The position numbers and the translations under genes are program-made. From assembly GCA_021805565.1 (NCBI GenBank), contig JAJZFA010000054.1:92411-156410 (forward strand): DNA of 64,000 nucleotides. The letters run 5' to 3'. The DNA is from Pseudomonadota bacterium (GTDB lineage Bacteria; Pseudomonadota; Alphaproteobacteria; Acetobacterales; Acetobacteraceae). The notes beneath the pieces are model-generated. The model was not told where the DNA came from, searched no databases, and saw only the letters and a program-made list of their open reading frames with translations. Position 1 is the stretch's first letter. Every line of letters begins with the position of its first letter. Shown here piece after piece: positions 1-9,897 of the stretch.

Positions 1-451
1 GACTGATCCCCAGTGCTTCCGACAGCGCGGTGGCGGATAGACGGGTCAGGTGCAGCACTTCGGCCAAATGCGGCTTCACCAGAGCGAAATCCGCCTCGCC
101 GCGCGCGACCCGCCAGATTTTTTCGCAGTTGGAATTTGCCTTCGCCCGCGCCTCGACCAAATCCGCCGGCAGTGCTTTTGCCCGTTTATAGGCGTGGCGC
201 ATCAGTCCGAGATTGGCGGATTCCCAGGCGCCGGAGGCTTCGGCGGCGGCAAGGTCCGCCTCGGTTTCTGGCGCGATCAGGTTCCGGTGCCCCAATAACG
301 CCAGCACCGCGAGTTGATCGCCGCGGGCCTGTCCGCCACCCGGCGGCATGATGGCGGCGGCGTCCCATCCCAGCATGGACGCACATTCGCCAATCGTGGC
401 GACAAGCCGGAAACGATCGACCAGACGGTCGTAGGCGAGATGGTTAGTCAT
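1..451 (-). CDS. Carboxypeptidase Taq (M32 metallocarboxypeptidase), N-terminal part, truncated by window start
   Basis: Manual reverse translation gives MTNHLAYDRLVDRFRLVATIGECASMLGWDAAAIMPPGGGQARGDQLAVLALLGHRNL..., matching the M32 N-terminal pattern (LGWDxxxxMPPGG..RxxQLAxL). The ATG overlaps the SURF1 stop (ATGA). Confidence 0.85.
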   Translation of the reverse strand, partial: MTNHLAYDRLVDRFRLVATIGECASMLGWDAAAIMPPGGGQARGDQLAVLALLGHRNLIAPETEADLAAAEASGAWESANLGLMRHAYKRAKALPADLVEARAKANSNCEKIWRVARGEADFALVKPHLAEVLHLTRLSATALSEALGIS

Positions 452-1155
452 GACCTCACGGTCTTCCGAACCCAGGTGCCGAAGATGACGAGCAGAACGA
501 CGGCCAGACCATACCACGTCACCACATAAGACAAGTGATTGTTGGGCGGGCGCGGCAGTTGCCGGGCCGGGTCCGGAAACAGGCCGGGTTCGGACGGTCC
601 GACTGCCACCAGAATAAACGGTTCCAGGTTGGACAGCCCCAAAGCCCGGCCGATCGCCGCCGGATCGAGCGTATAGAATCGCCGGTCCGCCACGTCGTCG
701 GCCGGGCTGAACCAGTGCGGCCCCTCGGCCGGCCGGACGTAGCCCGTCACGATCTGGCGGCCGGCCGGTTCATCCAGCGCGGCGACCCGCTTTTCCGGAA
801 CCCAACCCCGAAGCACCAGCATGTCGGGTGCCCCGTCGCGTTCAAGGGGAACGATCTGTCCATAGCCCATCGCGGCTCCGCCCGGCATATCGCGGACGTC
901 ATCGCCAAAACGGGCCTCCAGATCGAATCGAAAACGGCCGGCGACGGCGATTTTGGTGAATGGCGGGGGCACCGCTACCACAGGACCCGGCGGCAATGCG
1001 ATCGGTGGCGAGGCCTCGGCGGTGGCGATGCGTGCCAGGATAGCCTCTTTCCAGTGCAGGCGGCGCACCTGCCACGTTCCCAGTGCGATCAGAACCGCCA
1101 GCATCGCGACGGTACTGATCGCCGGGACGATAAAGCGCCGATACCCCGATGTCAC
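448..1155 (-). CDS. SURF1 family cytochrome oxidase biogenesis protein
   Basis: ORF with N-terminal TM, LGTWQVRRLHWKE and C-terminal NNHLSYVVTWYGLA motifs; located in the cox cluster. Confidence 0.93.
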   Translation of the reverse strand: MTSGYRRFIVPAISTVAMLAVLIALGTWQVRRLHWKEAILARIATAEASPPIALPPGPVVAVPPPFTKIAVAGRFRFDLEARFGDDVRDMPGGAAMGYGQIVPLERDGAPDMLVLRGWVPEKRVAALDEPAGRQIVTGYVRPAEGPHWFSPADDVADRRFYTLDPAAIGRALGLSNLEPFILVAVGPSEPGLFPDPARQLPRPPNNHLSYVVTWYGLAVVLLVIFGTWVRKTVRS

Positions 1156-1511
1156 ACGCCCATCTCATTGGCTCGGTGGCGGAACTGAGCGGCTACCAGC
1201 GCGGCTTTCATCGGGCGCATGAGCAGGATGGCAAGCGGTATGGTTATCGCCGGCCAAAGGACCGCATGCACCCATAACGGTGGCGAAAACCGGAATTCCA
1301 CCCAGAAGGCCATTGCGACGACAAATGCGCCCAACACCATGATCAGGATCACCGCCCCCGCGTCCCCGGTGTCGGATTGCCCAAAACTCAGCCCGCACAC
1401 AGGACACGCGGGCCGCAATGTCAGCAGACACGTAAATAACCGGCCCTTGCCGCATTGCGGGCAGCGGCACAGCAACGCCGCCCGAAGAATGGAGATTTGC
1501 GGTTCGGCCAC
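1152..1511 (-). CDS. DUF983 family protein (GTG start)
   Basis: LLCRCPQCGKGRLF...CPVCGLSFG zinc-ribbon-like cysteines plus two TM segments; sits between coxIII and SURF1. Confidence 0.85.
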   Translation of the reverse strand: MAEPQISILRAALLCRCPQCGKGRLFTCLLTLRPACPVCGLSFGQSDTGDAGAVILIMVLGAFVVAMAFWVEFRFSPPLWVHAVLWPAITIPLAILLMRPMKAALVAAQFRHRANEMGV

Positions 1512-1522
1512 CGGGGACAAGG

Positions 1523-2371
1523 TTACTCCGCCGCGATCTGGCCGGCGCCGTACCAGTAAATGCAGATGAACAGGAACAGCCACACCACATCGACGAAATG
1601 CCAGTACCAGGCTGCGGCCTCGAAGCCGAAATGACGCTGCGGCGTGAACTGGCCGGCGCGCGCCCGGAACCAGCAAACGGTCAGGAACAAGGTGCCCACA
1701 ATGACATGGAATCCGTGAAATCCGGTTGCCAGGAAAAACACCGACGAATAAACGCCGCCGCCATTGAAGGCGAACGGGGCGTGGGAATATTCGATGGCCT
1801 GGCACGCCGTGAAACTAAGACCGAGCAGAATGGTGAGGCCAAGTCCGCGCACGAGACCCTTACGGTCCCCTTCCAGCAAACAGTGATGCGCCCAGGTCAC
1901 CGTCGTGCCCGACAGCAGCAGGATCATCGTATTCAGCAGCGGCAGATGGAACGGATCGAACGTATGGACGTTGGACGGTGGCCACACGGTCTGGCCGTTT
2001 CCCTGCGTGTCCGGGAAAATCAGGAAATTGAAGTAGGACCAGAAAAAGCCGACGAAGAACATCACCTCGCTGGCGATGAACAGCGTCATGCCATAGCGAA
2101 GCCCGAGTTGCACGATGGCGCTGTGCGCACCGGGAATGCGGGATTCCCGCACGACGTCGCGCCACCAGAAGAACATGGTCGTCAGCACGGTCAGGGCACC
2201 CAGGACGAGAACGACATAATTCCCGAAATGCGCGGCCAGGACGATGCCGAATACCGTCAGGAACCCGCCCAGGGACCCAAGGATCGGCCACGGGCTTGGA
2301 TCGGGAAGATGGTAAGGGTGCTTCAGGCCGGAACTTGTCAGAACCGGTCCACCGTGCGCGTCGCTGCTCAT
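1523..2371 (-). CDS. ctaE: Cytochrome c oxidase subunit III
   Basis: HPYHLPDPSPWPILGS..., GLRYGMTLFIASEVMFFVGFFWSYF, GFHGFHVIVGT, WYWHFVDVVWLFLF. Confidence 0.97.
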   Translation of the reverse strand: MSSDAHGGPVLTSSGLKHPYHLPDPSPWPILGSLGGFLTVFGIVLAAHFGNYVVLVLGALTVLTTMFFWWRDVVRESRIPGAHSAIVQLGLRYGMTLFIASEVMFFVGFFWSYFNFLIFPDTQGNGQTVWPPSNVHTFDPFHLPLLNTMILLLSGTTVTWAHHCLLEGDRKGLVRGLGLTILLGLSFTACQAIEYSHAPFAFNGGGVYSSVFFLATGFHGFHVIVGTLFLTVCWFRARAGQFTPQRHFGFEAAAWYWHFVDVVWLFLFICIYWYGAGQIAAE

Positions 2372-2478
2372 GCCATACCCATATCGTCACCGCCGGGGAA
2401 AACCGCCCGGCCCGGTTGCCGCATAATCGCGTAATCCGCACCTAGTTCAAGTGGCCGGTACCGACTTCCGTCCGGCAC

Positions 2479-3099
2479 TCAATTCGCTTTTGCCTTTTCC
2501 GTGGCGTCCGCCGCCGACATGGGACCGACATGCGGCCCCGCCTTCGCCAGCGCGCCGGATTTCGCCGCGTCGTCCAGCGACTGGAAAAATGTGTAGGACA
2601 GAGTGATGACCTTCACGTCCGCCGTGTTCGGATCGGTGCGAATCGCTGGATCGACCCAGAAGCTGACCGGAAATTCCATTTTCTGCCCGGCCGATAATGT
2701 CTGTTTGTTGAAGCAGAAGCAGGCGGTCTTGTGAAAATATTTTCCAACCTTTTCCGGCGTCACATTGTACAGCGCCATACCGGTCACCGGCCGGTCCGCC
2801 AGGTTGGCGGCATGGTAGAACGCCACCTGTTCATCCCCCAGATTCAGTGTGACCTCGCGCTGGTCGGGGGCAAAGGACCATGGCAGTCCAGGGTTGGTGT
2901 CCGCGTTGAAGCGGACGCGAATCGGCTGTCCGCTCGATCCGGGTGCGGCCAAGGGTCCTATATTCGGTGTACCGCCGTAACCTGTGGCGGCGCAGAACAT
3001 CCGGTATAACGGAATGGCGGCAAACGACATCCCCACCATGCCCGCGATAATCGTGACCATGACGGACCCGAGGATCGCGTTGCGCCGGCCGGCTGACAT
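2479..3099 (-). CDS. ctaG: Cytochrome c oxidase assembly protein CtaG/Cox11
   Basis: PLYRMFCAATGYGGT, CFCFNKQTL copper-binding motif, VKVITLSYTFF. Confidence 0.97.
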   Translation of the reverse strand: MSAGRRNAILGSVMVTIIAGMVGMSFAAIPLYRMFCAATGYGGTPNIGPLAAPGSSGQPIRVRFNADTNPGLPWSFAPDQREVTLNLGDEQVAFYHAANLADRPVTGMALYNVTPEKVGKYFHKTACFCFNKQTLSAGQKMEFPVSFWVDPAIRTDPNTADVKVITLSYTFFQSLDDAAKSGALAKAGPHVGPMSAADATEKAKAN

Positions 3100-3249
3100 T
3101 TAGAAATGCGCCATTTTAACGATGGTGATCGCGTAAAACAGACCGCACAGCGCCAACAAGACGATCAGTATTGCCCAGCTACGCCCACGGCGTCGTCGTG
3201 CGGAATCGGCGCCGATCGGTTCGGCCGGCGGGAGGGGTGGGGGAGCCAT
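3100..3249 (-). CDS. Small single-TM protein (CoxF-like position between ctaB and ctaG)
   Basis: Manual translation MAPPPLPPAEPIGADSARRRRGRSWAILIVLLALCGLFYAITIVKMAHF*; not in the supplied ORF list because it is short. Confidence 0.8.
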   Translation of the reverse strand: MAPPPLPPAEPIGADSARRRRGRSWAILIVLLALCGLFYAITIVKMAHF

Positions 3250-3252
3250 CGG

Positions 3253-4194
3253 CTAACTTACCCAACGATCGACAGCCAGCGCACCAAACAACGCGAACAG
3301 ATACCAGATCGAGTATTTAAAGGCAGCCTTGGCCGGTACATCGTTTGTCAGGCTGTTCCCCTGGGTGTCTTGCCGGTCGGCGATCACGCGGTACGCTCGC
3401 CACAAGAATGCCGCGCCCAATACGGTCGCCACCGATCCGTACAGCCACCCGCTGAAACCCAAAAAGTACGGCACAAGCGTCAACGGCACCAAAACAATCG
3501 TGTAGAGCAGTATTTGCCGGCGGGTTTCCCTGGCGCCGGCCACCACCGGCAACATCGGCACGTTGGCGCGCCGGTAATCGTCGTTCGCCCACAGTGCCAG
3601 CGACCAAAAATGCGGCGGCGTCCAGATGAACACAATACCGAACAAAATCAACGGAATAAGATCGACCGATCCGGTCACCGCCGCCCAGCCGATTACCGGC
3701 GGAAACGCGCCGGCCGCGCCGCCGATAACGATGTTCTGCGGTGTGCGGCGCTTAAGCCACATGGTATAAACGAACACGTAAAAACAGATCGACAGTGCCA
3801 GGATCAGCGCCGCCGGAATATTGACGGCCAGCCCCATGATCAGGACCGAACCGGCACCCAGCGTTATTCCGAACCCCAGTGCGGGGCCAGGCTGGATGCG
3901 CCCTGCCGGGATTGGACGGTTGCGGGTCCGCCGCATGATCGCGTCGATATCGCGGTCATACCACATATTGATCGCACCGCACGCGCCGGCCGCGACCGTG
4001 ATGCACACGATTGCGGTAAAACCGAGTACGAGATTCAAATGCCCTGGCGCCACCAGCAACCCGATCAGGCCGGTGAAAACCACCAGCGTCAGCACGCGCG
4101 GTTTCAGCAGCGCAATCCAGTCGCGGTAATCCGCTTCCGTCGCCGACGAGGGCGATAGACCGCCCTTGTCAGCATCGATCGCCGATGGAGTCAT
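3253..4194 (-). CDS. ctaB: Protoheme IX farnesyltransferase (heme O synthase)
   Basis: UbiA-type NMWYDRDIDAIMRRTRNRPIP motif, YTMWLKRRTPQNIVIGGAAGAFPPVIGW. Confidence 0.97.
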   Translation of the reverse strand: MTPSAIDADKGGLSPSSATEADYRDWIALLKPRVLTLVVFTGLIGLLVAPGHLNLVLGFTAIVCITVAAGACGAINMWYDRDIDAIMRRTRNRPIPAGRIQPGPALGFGITLGAGSVLIMGLAVNIPAALILALSICFYVFVYTMWLKRRTPQNIVIGGAAGAFPPVIGWAAVTGSVDLIPLILFGIVFIWTPPHFWSLALWANDDYRRANVPMLPVVAGARETRRQILLYTIVLVPLTLVPYFLGFSGWLYGSVATVLGAAFLWRAYRVIADRQDTQGNSLTNDVPAKAAFKYSIWYLFALFGALAVDRWVS

Positions 4195-4207
4195 GTTACT
4201 CGCTACC

Positions 4208-5818
4208 CTAGGTTATCCGGGGCATTTCCAGATAGGTGTGGTACGCCGGGGGTGACGTCTGGGTCCATTCCAGGGTGGTCGCGCCCTCCCCCCAGTAATT
4301 ATCCGCTACATGCGCTTTCGATGTGAAGGTGCGGTAGCAGACATAGAAGAACACCAGAAGCGCGGCACCGCCCATATACGCACCCAAGGACGATACGTAG
4401 TTCCAGCCGGCGAACGCCGCCGGGTAGTCGGGATAGCGCCGCGGCATGCCGGACAGTCCAAGGAAATGCTGCGGGAAGAAGGTCAGGTTGACGCCGACGA
4501 AGGTCAGCCAAAAATGCACCTTGCCCCAGAACTCCGGATACTGATGCCCCGACATTTTGCCGATCCAGTAGTAGAAGCCGCAAAAGATCGAGAACACCGC
4601 ACCGAGGGACAACACATAATGGAAGTGGGCGACCACGTAATAGGTGTTGTGCAAGACCTCATCGAGGCCGGCGTTAGCCAGCACAACACCGGTCACGCCA
4701 CCGACGGTGAAAAGGAAGATCATGCCGATCGCCCACAACATCGGCGTATTGAGTTCGATCGAGCCGCCCCACATCGTCGCGATCCAGGAAAAGATCTTGA
4801 TGCCGGTCGGCACGGCGATAACCAGCGTCGCGGCCATAAAGTAGGCGCGCGTATCGACATCGATGCCGGATATGAACATGTGGTGAGCCCACACGACGAA
4901 CCCGACAACGCCGATAGCGATCATGGCATACACCATGCCGAGATAGCCGAAGATCGGTTTCCGGCTGAACGTCGATACCACGTGGCTAACGATCCCGAAG
5001 CCCGGCAGGATCATGATGTACACTTCCGGGTGGCCGAAGAACCAAAACAGGTGCTGAAACAACACCGGATCGCCGCCGCCGGCGGGGTCGAAGAAAGACG
5101 TGCCGAAATTACGGTCGCAAATTAGCATAGTGATCGCCCCGGCAAGCACGGGCACGGCCAACAACAACAGGAAAGCGGTGACCAGTTCCGACCACACAAA
5201 CAGCGGCATCTTGTGCAGCGTCATGCCGGGCGCGCGCATGTTGAAAATCGTGACAATGAAATTCAGTGCACCCAATAGCGAACTCGCGCCGGCAAGATGC
5301 AACGCGAACAATGTGCAATCCATGCCCATGCCCGGTTCGTAAATCGCGTTGGACAGCGGCGGATACAGCGTCCAGCCGGACCCGGATTCACCCATCAGCA
5401 AGCCAATGCAGATCAGCACGAACGCCGGCGGCAGCAGCCAGAAGCTGATATTGTTCAACCGCGGAAACGCCATATCCGGCGCGCCGATCATCAGCGGGAT
5501 GAACCAGTTACCGAAGCCTCCGATCAAGGCGGGCATGACCGAGAAGAAGATCATCAACAACCCGTGGCTGGTGATGATCGTGTTCCACTCCTGCCCTTCG
5601 GTCACGATGTGGTTGTTCGGAAACTGCAACTGCGCGCGCATGATTTCGGACAGCAGGCCACCGAGGGTTCCCCCGACCGCCGCGAAGATCAGGTAGAGGG
5701 TCCCGATATCCTTATGGTTGGTGCTGAAAAGCCAGCGCGCCACGAAACCGGGTTTATGATCGTGCGCGTGGTCGTCCCCATGGCCGTGGGAGTGCGTATC
5801 GGAAATCGCAGCCATCAT
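4208..5818 (-). CDS. ctaD: Cytochrome c oxidase subunit I
   Basis: [52 protein letters not shown]; start set at [12 protein letters not shown]. Confidence 0.97.
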   Translation of the reverse strand: MMAAISDTHSHGHGDDHAHDHKPGFVARWLFSTNHKDIGTLYLIFAAVGGTLGGLLSEIMRAQLQFPNNHIVTEGQEWNTIITSHGLLMIFFSVMPALIGGFGNWFIPLMIGAPDMAFPRLNNISFWLLPPAFVLICIGLLMGESGSGWTLYPPLSNAIYEPGMGMDCTLFALHLAGASSLLGALNFIVTIFNMRAPGMTLHKMPLFVWSELVTAFLLLLAVPVLAGAITMLICDRNFGTSFFDPAGGGDPVLFQHLFWFFGHPEVYIMILPGFGIVSHVVSTFSRKPIFGYLGMVYAMIAIGVVGFVVWAHHMFISGIDVDTRAYFMAATLVIAVPTGIKIFSWIATMWGGSIELNTPMLWAIGMIFLFTVGGVTGVVLANAGLDEVLHNTYYVVAHFHYVLSLGAVFSIFCGFYYWIGKMSGHQYPEFWGKVHFWLTFVGVNLTFFPQHFLGLSGMPRRYPDYPAAFAGWNYVSSLGAYMGGAALLVFFYVCYRTFTSKAHVADNYWGEGATTLEWTQTSPPAYHTYLEMPRIT

Positions 5819-5874
5819 ATCTCTCCACTGATGTGCCGGCCGGCCGGCTGGCACCCGTTCGCGCTAATACAATC

Positions 5875-5995
5875 CTTAGGGCATGCCCGGCAATTATCGC
5901 CTGGAATTGGGGTGTCGCGCATACCCTAAGCCGAGTTTTGAGAGGGCAGCTTCGTCGTCATTCCGACGCATCTATCGCCGATCCCGTCTTTAGCC
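5875..5995 (+). repeat. Copy A of a dispersed two-hairpin intergenic repeat (more diverged)
   Basis: CTTAGGGCATGCCCGGCAATTATCGCC...GGTGTCGCGCATACCCTAAG...GGGCAGCTTCGTCGTCATTCCGACGCATCTATCGCC...TTTAGCC aligns with the copy at 11817. Confidence 0.75.
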
Positions 5996-5999
5996 AAAT

Positions 6000-6854
6000 T
6001 CATTTGGATGCGATCCTGGGAAGCACAGCCGCCGAAGCGGATTTTTTCGTCTCAGCGACCCATGCCTTGAAGTCGGCATCGGAAACCGCGCGCACGGCGA
6101 TCGGCATACGGCTGTGGTCCTGGCCGCAGATCTGATTGCATTCGCCATAGAATGTGCCGATCTGGTCGGCCTCCATCCAGGTTTCGATGGTCCGGCCAGG
6201 GATCGCATAACGCTGCACACCGAATGCCGGGATAAAGAAACTGTGGATCACATCGGAACTGGTCGTCAGAATACGGATCTTCTTGTTGACCGGAATGACG
6301 AGTTGATTATCGACGGTCAGCAAGCGGGGCTGACCCGGTTTTAAATCCTCATCGTGAACATAACGGCTTTCGACGTCCAGATTGCCTTGATCGGGATAGC
6401 TGTATTCCCAGTACCATTGATGACCGGTGACTTTGATCGTCATGTCGGGGTTCGGCGTCCGGTCCTGATAATAGATCAGCCGGAAAGACGGGATCGCGAT
6501 CACGACCAGGATCAGGACCGGAAGTACTGTCCAGGCTACCTCCAGAATCGCGTTATGGCTGGTTTGGGCCGGTACGGGGTTGCGCTTGGCATTATAGCGA
6601 TACATCACCCAGGCCAGCAGAACGGCGACCAGCAGGGTGATAACAGTGATGATGAACAGCACCAGATCGTGCAGCGCGACGATTCGATTTTTGATCGGCC
6701 CGTAGGCCTGCTGCATGCCCATTTCCCAGGGCTTTGGGCCACCGACCACACCCTGCGCCCACACCGCTGGCGCCGCCGACAGATAAAACACAAACCCGGC
6801 CAGGACCGCCAGAAGCCACTTTACCATCCGCATCGATTGACTACCCCAACTCAC
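6000..6854 (-). CDS. ctaC: Cytochrome c oxidase subunit II
   Basis: HQWYWEYSYPD, DVIHSFFIPAFGVQRYAIPGR, GECNQICGQDHSRMPI CuA site. Confidence 0.97.
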   Translation of the reverse strand: MSWGSQSMRMVKWLLAVLAGFVFYLSAAPAVWAQGVVGGPKPWEMGMQQAYGPIKNRIVALHDLVLFIITVITLLVAVLLAWVMYRYNAKRNPVPAQTSHNAILEVAWTVLPVLILVVIAIPSFRLIYYQDRTPNPDMTIKVTGHQWYWEYSYPDQGNLDVESRYVHDEDLKPGQPRLLTVDNQLVIPVNKKIRILTTSSDVIHSFFIPAFGVQRYAIPGRTIETWMEADQIGTFYGECNQICGQDHSRMPIAVRAVSDADFKAWVAETKKSASAAVLPRIASK

Positions 6855-6930
6855 TCGCAGGTCACGTATCGACGGCCTGAACGCAATACCGCCTGTCTGT
6901 CAGTGCGCCTACCGGACACGGCGGACAAGA

Positions 6931-7749
6931 TCAAGATGCGCGGGACCGGCTGTTCAGGTTTTCCGTTTGTCCGGCCTGCGACACGCCAGCCCGGTCGCCC
7001 GGGTCAGCGGCCGGAACGCGCAGTCTGACCAATGTGAACAGTCCAAAACGCGATACGAACTCGGTTTCGATCCGGGACAGGTCGTCGGCGGAAAAAATCG
7101 CGTCCATGGCAAAGTCCGGATGCCAGCCCAGTGCGCGAGACGCGGGCGCCAAGGCCCGTTCCAGCCACCAGCGCGGCCCCTTCGCCGCGGCAAAATGATT
7201 GATCAGCAAAATATCCCCGCCCGGCCGCACCACCCGCCGGAGCTCGGTCAGCAGCCGCCTGGGGTTCGGCACCACGGATGCAACAAACATCGCGACGGCG
7301 ATGTCGAAAGATGAATCCGCGAACGATGTCGCTTCAGCATCCATCTCGTGCAGTGCCTGTACATTCGTCAAACCATCCGCGCGGGTGCGCTCACGCGCCT
7401 TGCGCAGCATTTCTTTCGACAGATCGATACCGGTAACGCGCTTGTCGGCATGATAGTGCGGCAACGCGAGACCCGTGCCGACACCGACTTCCAGCACATC
7501 CTTTCCAGGCAGCCGGTTGACCAACGCGGTGGCACGCAGCCGTCCCCTGGACGAAATTCGGCCGAACGCAGTGTCGTAAATTCCCGCCCACCGCCGGTAA
7601 GCCTCGAGAATCGAAGCCTGGTCCAGCGCGGCGACAGGCACAAACCGGCCAGCGTCCGCGGACGCATTCGGTTTCCGGAGAGTTTGATTCATCCGCCCCC
7701 AGGCACCTCTGGCTACCGCCCAATCATGTGGACGTCTCGCGCGAAACAT
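6931..7749 (-). CDS. Class I SAM methyltransferase, phosphatidylethanolamine N-methyltransferase (PmtA)-like
   Basis: VLEVGVGTGLALPHY, VTGIDLSKEMLRKARER, DSSFDIAVAMFVASVVPNP, RPGGDILLINHF; exact start uncertain. Confidence 0.8.
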   Translation of the reverse strand: MFRARRPHDWAVARGAWGRMNQTLRKPNASADAGRFVPVAALDQASILEAYRRWAGIYDTAFGRISSRGRLRATALVNRLPGKDVLEVGVGTGLALPHYHADKRVTGIDLSKEMLRKARERTRADGLTNVQALHEMDAEATSFADSSFDIAVAMFVASVVPNPRRLLTELRRVVRPGGDILLINHFAAAKGPRWWLERALAPASRALGWHPDFAMDAIFSADDLSRIETEFVSRFGLFTLVRLRVPAADPGDRAGVSQAGQTENLNSRSRAS

Positions 7750-7840
7750 AATCGCACGGTTGTAATACAGGCCTTAAATGACGACGCCGGGTAGCGCAAG
7801 CCAACATCGGCGCGGATGCGCCAGACCCGGCGAATCACAA

Positions 7841-8086
7841 TCAGTGCGTGGCGGAAGGCTCACGATTCGCAGCCGACGCCTGCGCACCAGGACCCGCCAG
7901 AGATCCACCGGGTTTCGATGCGCTCTCTTCCATCGATGCATCGTCGGGTTCCGCCATATTTTTCTTGAACGACTTGATACCTTTGGCAAAGTCACCCATC
8001 AGGCCGCTGATCTTGTTGCCGCCACCGAACAGAACAAGGATCACGGCCAGCACGACCAACCAATGCCAGATGCTGAAGCTTCCCAT
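7841..8086 (-). CDS. tatA: Sec-independent protein translocase TatA
   Basis: [42 protein letters not shown]. Confidence 0.95.
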   Translation of the reverse strand: MGSFSIWHWLVVLAVILVLFGGGNKISGLMGDFAKGIKSFKKNMAEPDDASMEESASKPGGSLAGPGAQASAANREPSATH

Positions 8087-8226
8087 ACGACCTCCTAAAT
8101 CCCCGACCGGATGCGCGCGTTTTCCAGGACCCCGTTATTCGTCAACCTGCCCCAGGCCCAGGGAAAAATATACATTCCGATTCCCCGCCTGACATGGCGC
8201 GAGTCGTCAGGCGATGCAAGCACCGT

Positions 8227-8688
8227 TTACGGCATCGGTCGGCCCGCCCGATGATAAGGATGACCCAGTGCGATGGTCTGTGCGCGGTAAAGTTGTTCAA
8301 TCAGCATCGCACGCACCAGGAAATGCGGCCAGGTCATCGTGCCCATCGACAGCACGAAATCCGCCCTGGCGATAACCGCATGATCCAAACCTTCCGCGCC
8401 GCCGATCAGGAAACACACCGGACGCGACAAGGCGGCCCAGCGGGCGAGCCGGTCGGCGAATGCCGCGCTGTCCAGCGCCTGACCACCCATATCCAGAGGT
8501 ACGGCGAAGGCGTCCCGCGGCAGGGCGGCCAACAGGGCGATGCCCTCTTGACGCTTTACCACAGGCGCCGAACCGCGTGCCTCCGGCAACTCGGCGATCG
8601 TCAGGCGCGGGCGCAGCCGCAGGGCATACCGATCGATCAGTTCGGCCTCCGGGCCACCGCGCAACCGTCCGATCGCAAACAGATTCAT
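8227..8688 (-). CDS. rlmH: 23S rRNA (pseudouridine1915-N3)-methyltransferase RlmH
   Basis: ARGSA..., FLIGGAEGLDHAV, MTWPHFLVRAMLIEQLYRA...HPYHRAGRP. Confidence 0.95.
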   Translation of the reverse strand: MNLFAIGRLRGGPEAELIDRYALRLRPRLTIAELPEARGSAPVVKRQEGIALLAALPRDAFAVPLDMGGQALDSAAFADRLARWAALSRPVCFLIGGAEGLDHAVIARADFVLSMGTMTWPHFLVRAMLIEQLYRAQTIALGHPYHRAGRPMP

Positions 8689-8840
8689 CGTCCGGACCCC
8701 TTCCGGCTAACGGCCGACGCTGCACCGAGGACTTGCCCGGCCATTTTGGTTTCGGATAGCGACGTCAGGCCTGCCATTAAGCCCTTGTTTGCGCGGACAG
8801 CTCTATCGGCCTGCAACCGCACTTGTTATCGATACCGCCG

Positions 8841-9806
8841 TTAGCCGCCCCGTGGCGCCGCCGCCCGCCGCAGCCGGTCGTTGATCGCCAATCCCAGGCC
8901 GGCATCCGGAACCGGCATCGCCGCGATCCGCACCGCCCCCAAACGAGCAGCTTCCGAATCGAGCCAGCGCAACCCCTCGAACAGCCGCCCGGCCGCTTCG
9001 GCCGTATCGCCCGAGGCGCTGAGTTGAAAGACGCACCGAGCGCCGGCCAGCACGCCGCCGAAGGCTAATAGTGCCTCGTTGTCAGCCACCGCCGTTGCAT
9101 GCAGTCTTACCGGCAAAGCCGGCGCATAATGCGATGCCAACATGCCCGGCGACCGCATGACAGACTCGTCGCCTGGCAACCGAACCGGTCCAAGACACGC
9201 TTCCAGATTCTCCCGCGAGACCCCGCCCGGCCGCAACAGAACCGGCTCCGCACCGCTCAGGTCCAACACGGTGGATTCAACCCCGACCCGGCACGCGCCG
9301 CTATCCAGAACGGCGGCGATCCGGCCATCCAGCCCATCCAGCACATGCCTGACGGATGTCGGGCTGACCTGCCCGGACCGGTTGGCGGACGGCGCCGCGA
9401 CCGGCCGGGCGGCCGCGACCAGCAGGGCCGTCGCGGACGGATGGGCGGGCACCCGGACCGCCAGCGTGCCGAGTCCCGCGCCGGTCGCAAGCGTTACCGC
9501 ACAATCGGTCCGGCGCGGCAGCACCAAGGTCAGCGGCCCCGGCCAGAATGCCTCCGCCACCCGTTCCGCGCGCGGATTCGACACCACATCGCGAAATACC
9601 CGATCCGCCGAGGGATAATGACAAATCAGCGGATTAAGCGCCGGCCGGCCCTTGGCGGCGAATATCGCGGCCACCGCATCGGCATTCGTCGCATCGCCGC
9701 CCAGTCCGTAAACCGTCTCCGTCCCGAAAGCGACCAGCGCGCCCTGCCGCAGCAGGGCCGCCGCCTGTGCCACGCCAGCCTTGTCCGCGCTTAAAATCTG
9801 GGTCAT
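8841..9806 (-). CDS. L-threonylcarbamoyladenylate synthase (Sua5/TsaC family)
   Basis: GTETVYGLGGDATN, KGRPALNPLICHY, APSANRSGQVSPTS, SPGMLASHYAP Sua5 C-terminal linker; start at MTQILSADKAG. Confidence 0.95.
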   Translation of the reverse strand: MTQILSADKAGVAQAAALLRQGALVAFGTETVYGLGGDATNADAVAAIFAAKGRPALNPLICHYPSADRVFRDVVSNPRAERVAEAFWPGPLTLVLPRRTDCAVTLATGAGLGTLAVRVPAHPSATALLVAAARPVAAPSANRSGQVSPTSVRHVLDGLDGRIAAVLDSGACRVGVESTVLDLSGAEPVLLRPGGVSRENLEACLGPVRLPGDESVMRSPGMLASHYAPALPVRLHATAVADNEALLAFGGVLAGARCVFQLSASGDTAEAAGRLFEGLRWLDSEAARLGAVRIAAMPVPDAGLGLAINDRLRRAAAPRGG

Positions 9807-9897
9807 GCAGCAAATCAATAGCCATTCCGCATAACCATGGCAAAGGCCGCCCAGGCTGGATAAGCTGGGCAGCCGGCCCACCGGAGACGTCACATCC

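Noticed and set aside
3106-4158. 350-aa plus-strand ORF opposite ctaB
   Set aside because: Shadow ORF; the minus strand encodes a clear UbiA-family enzyme.
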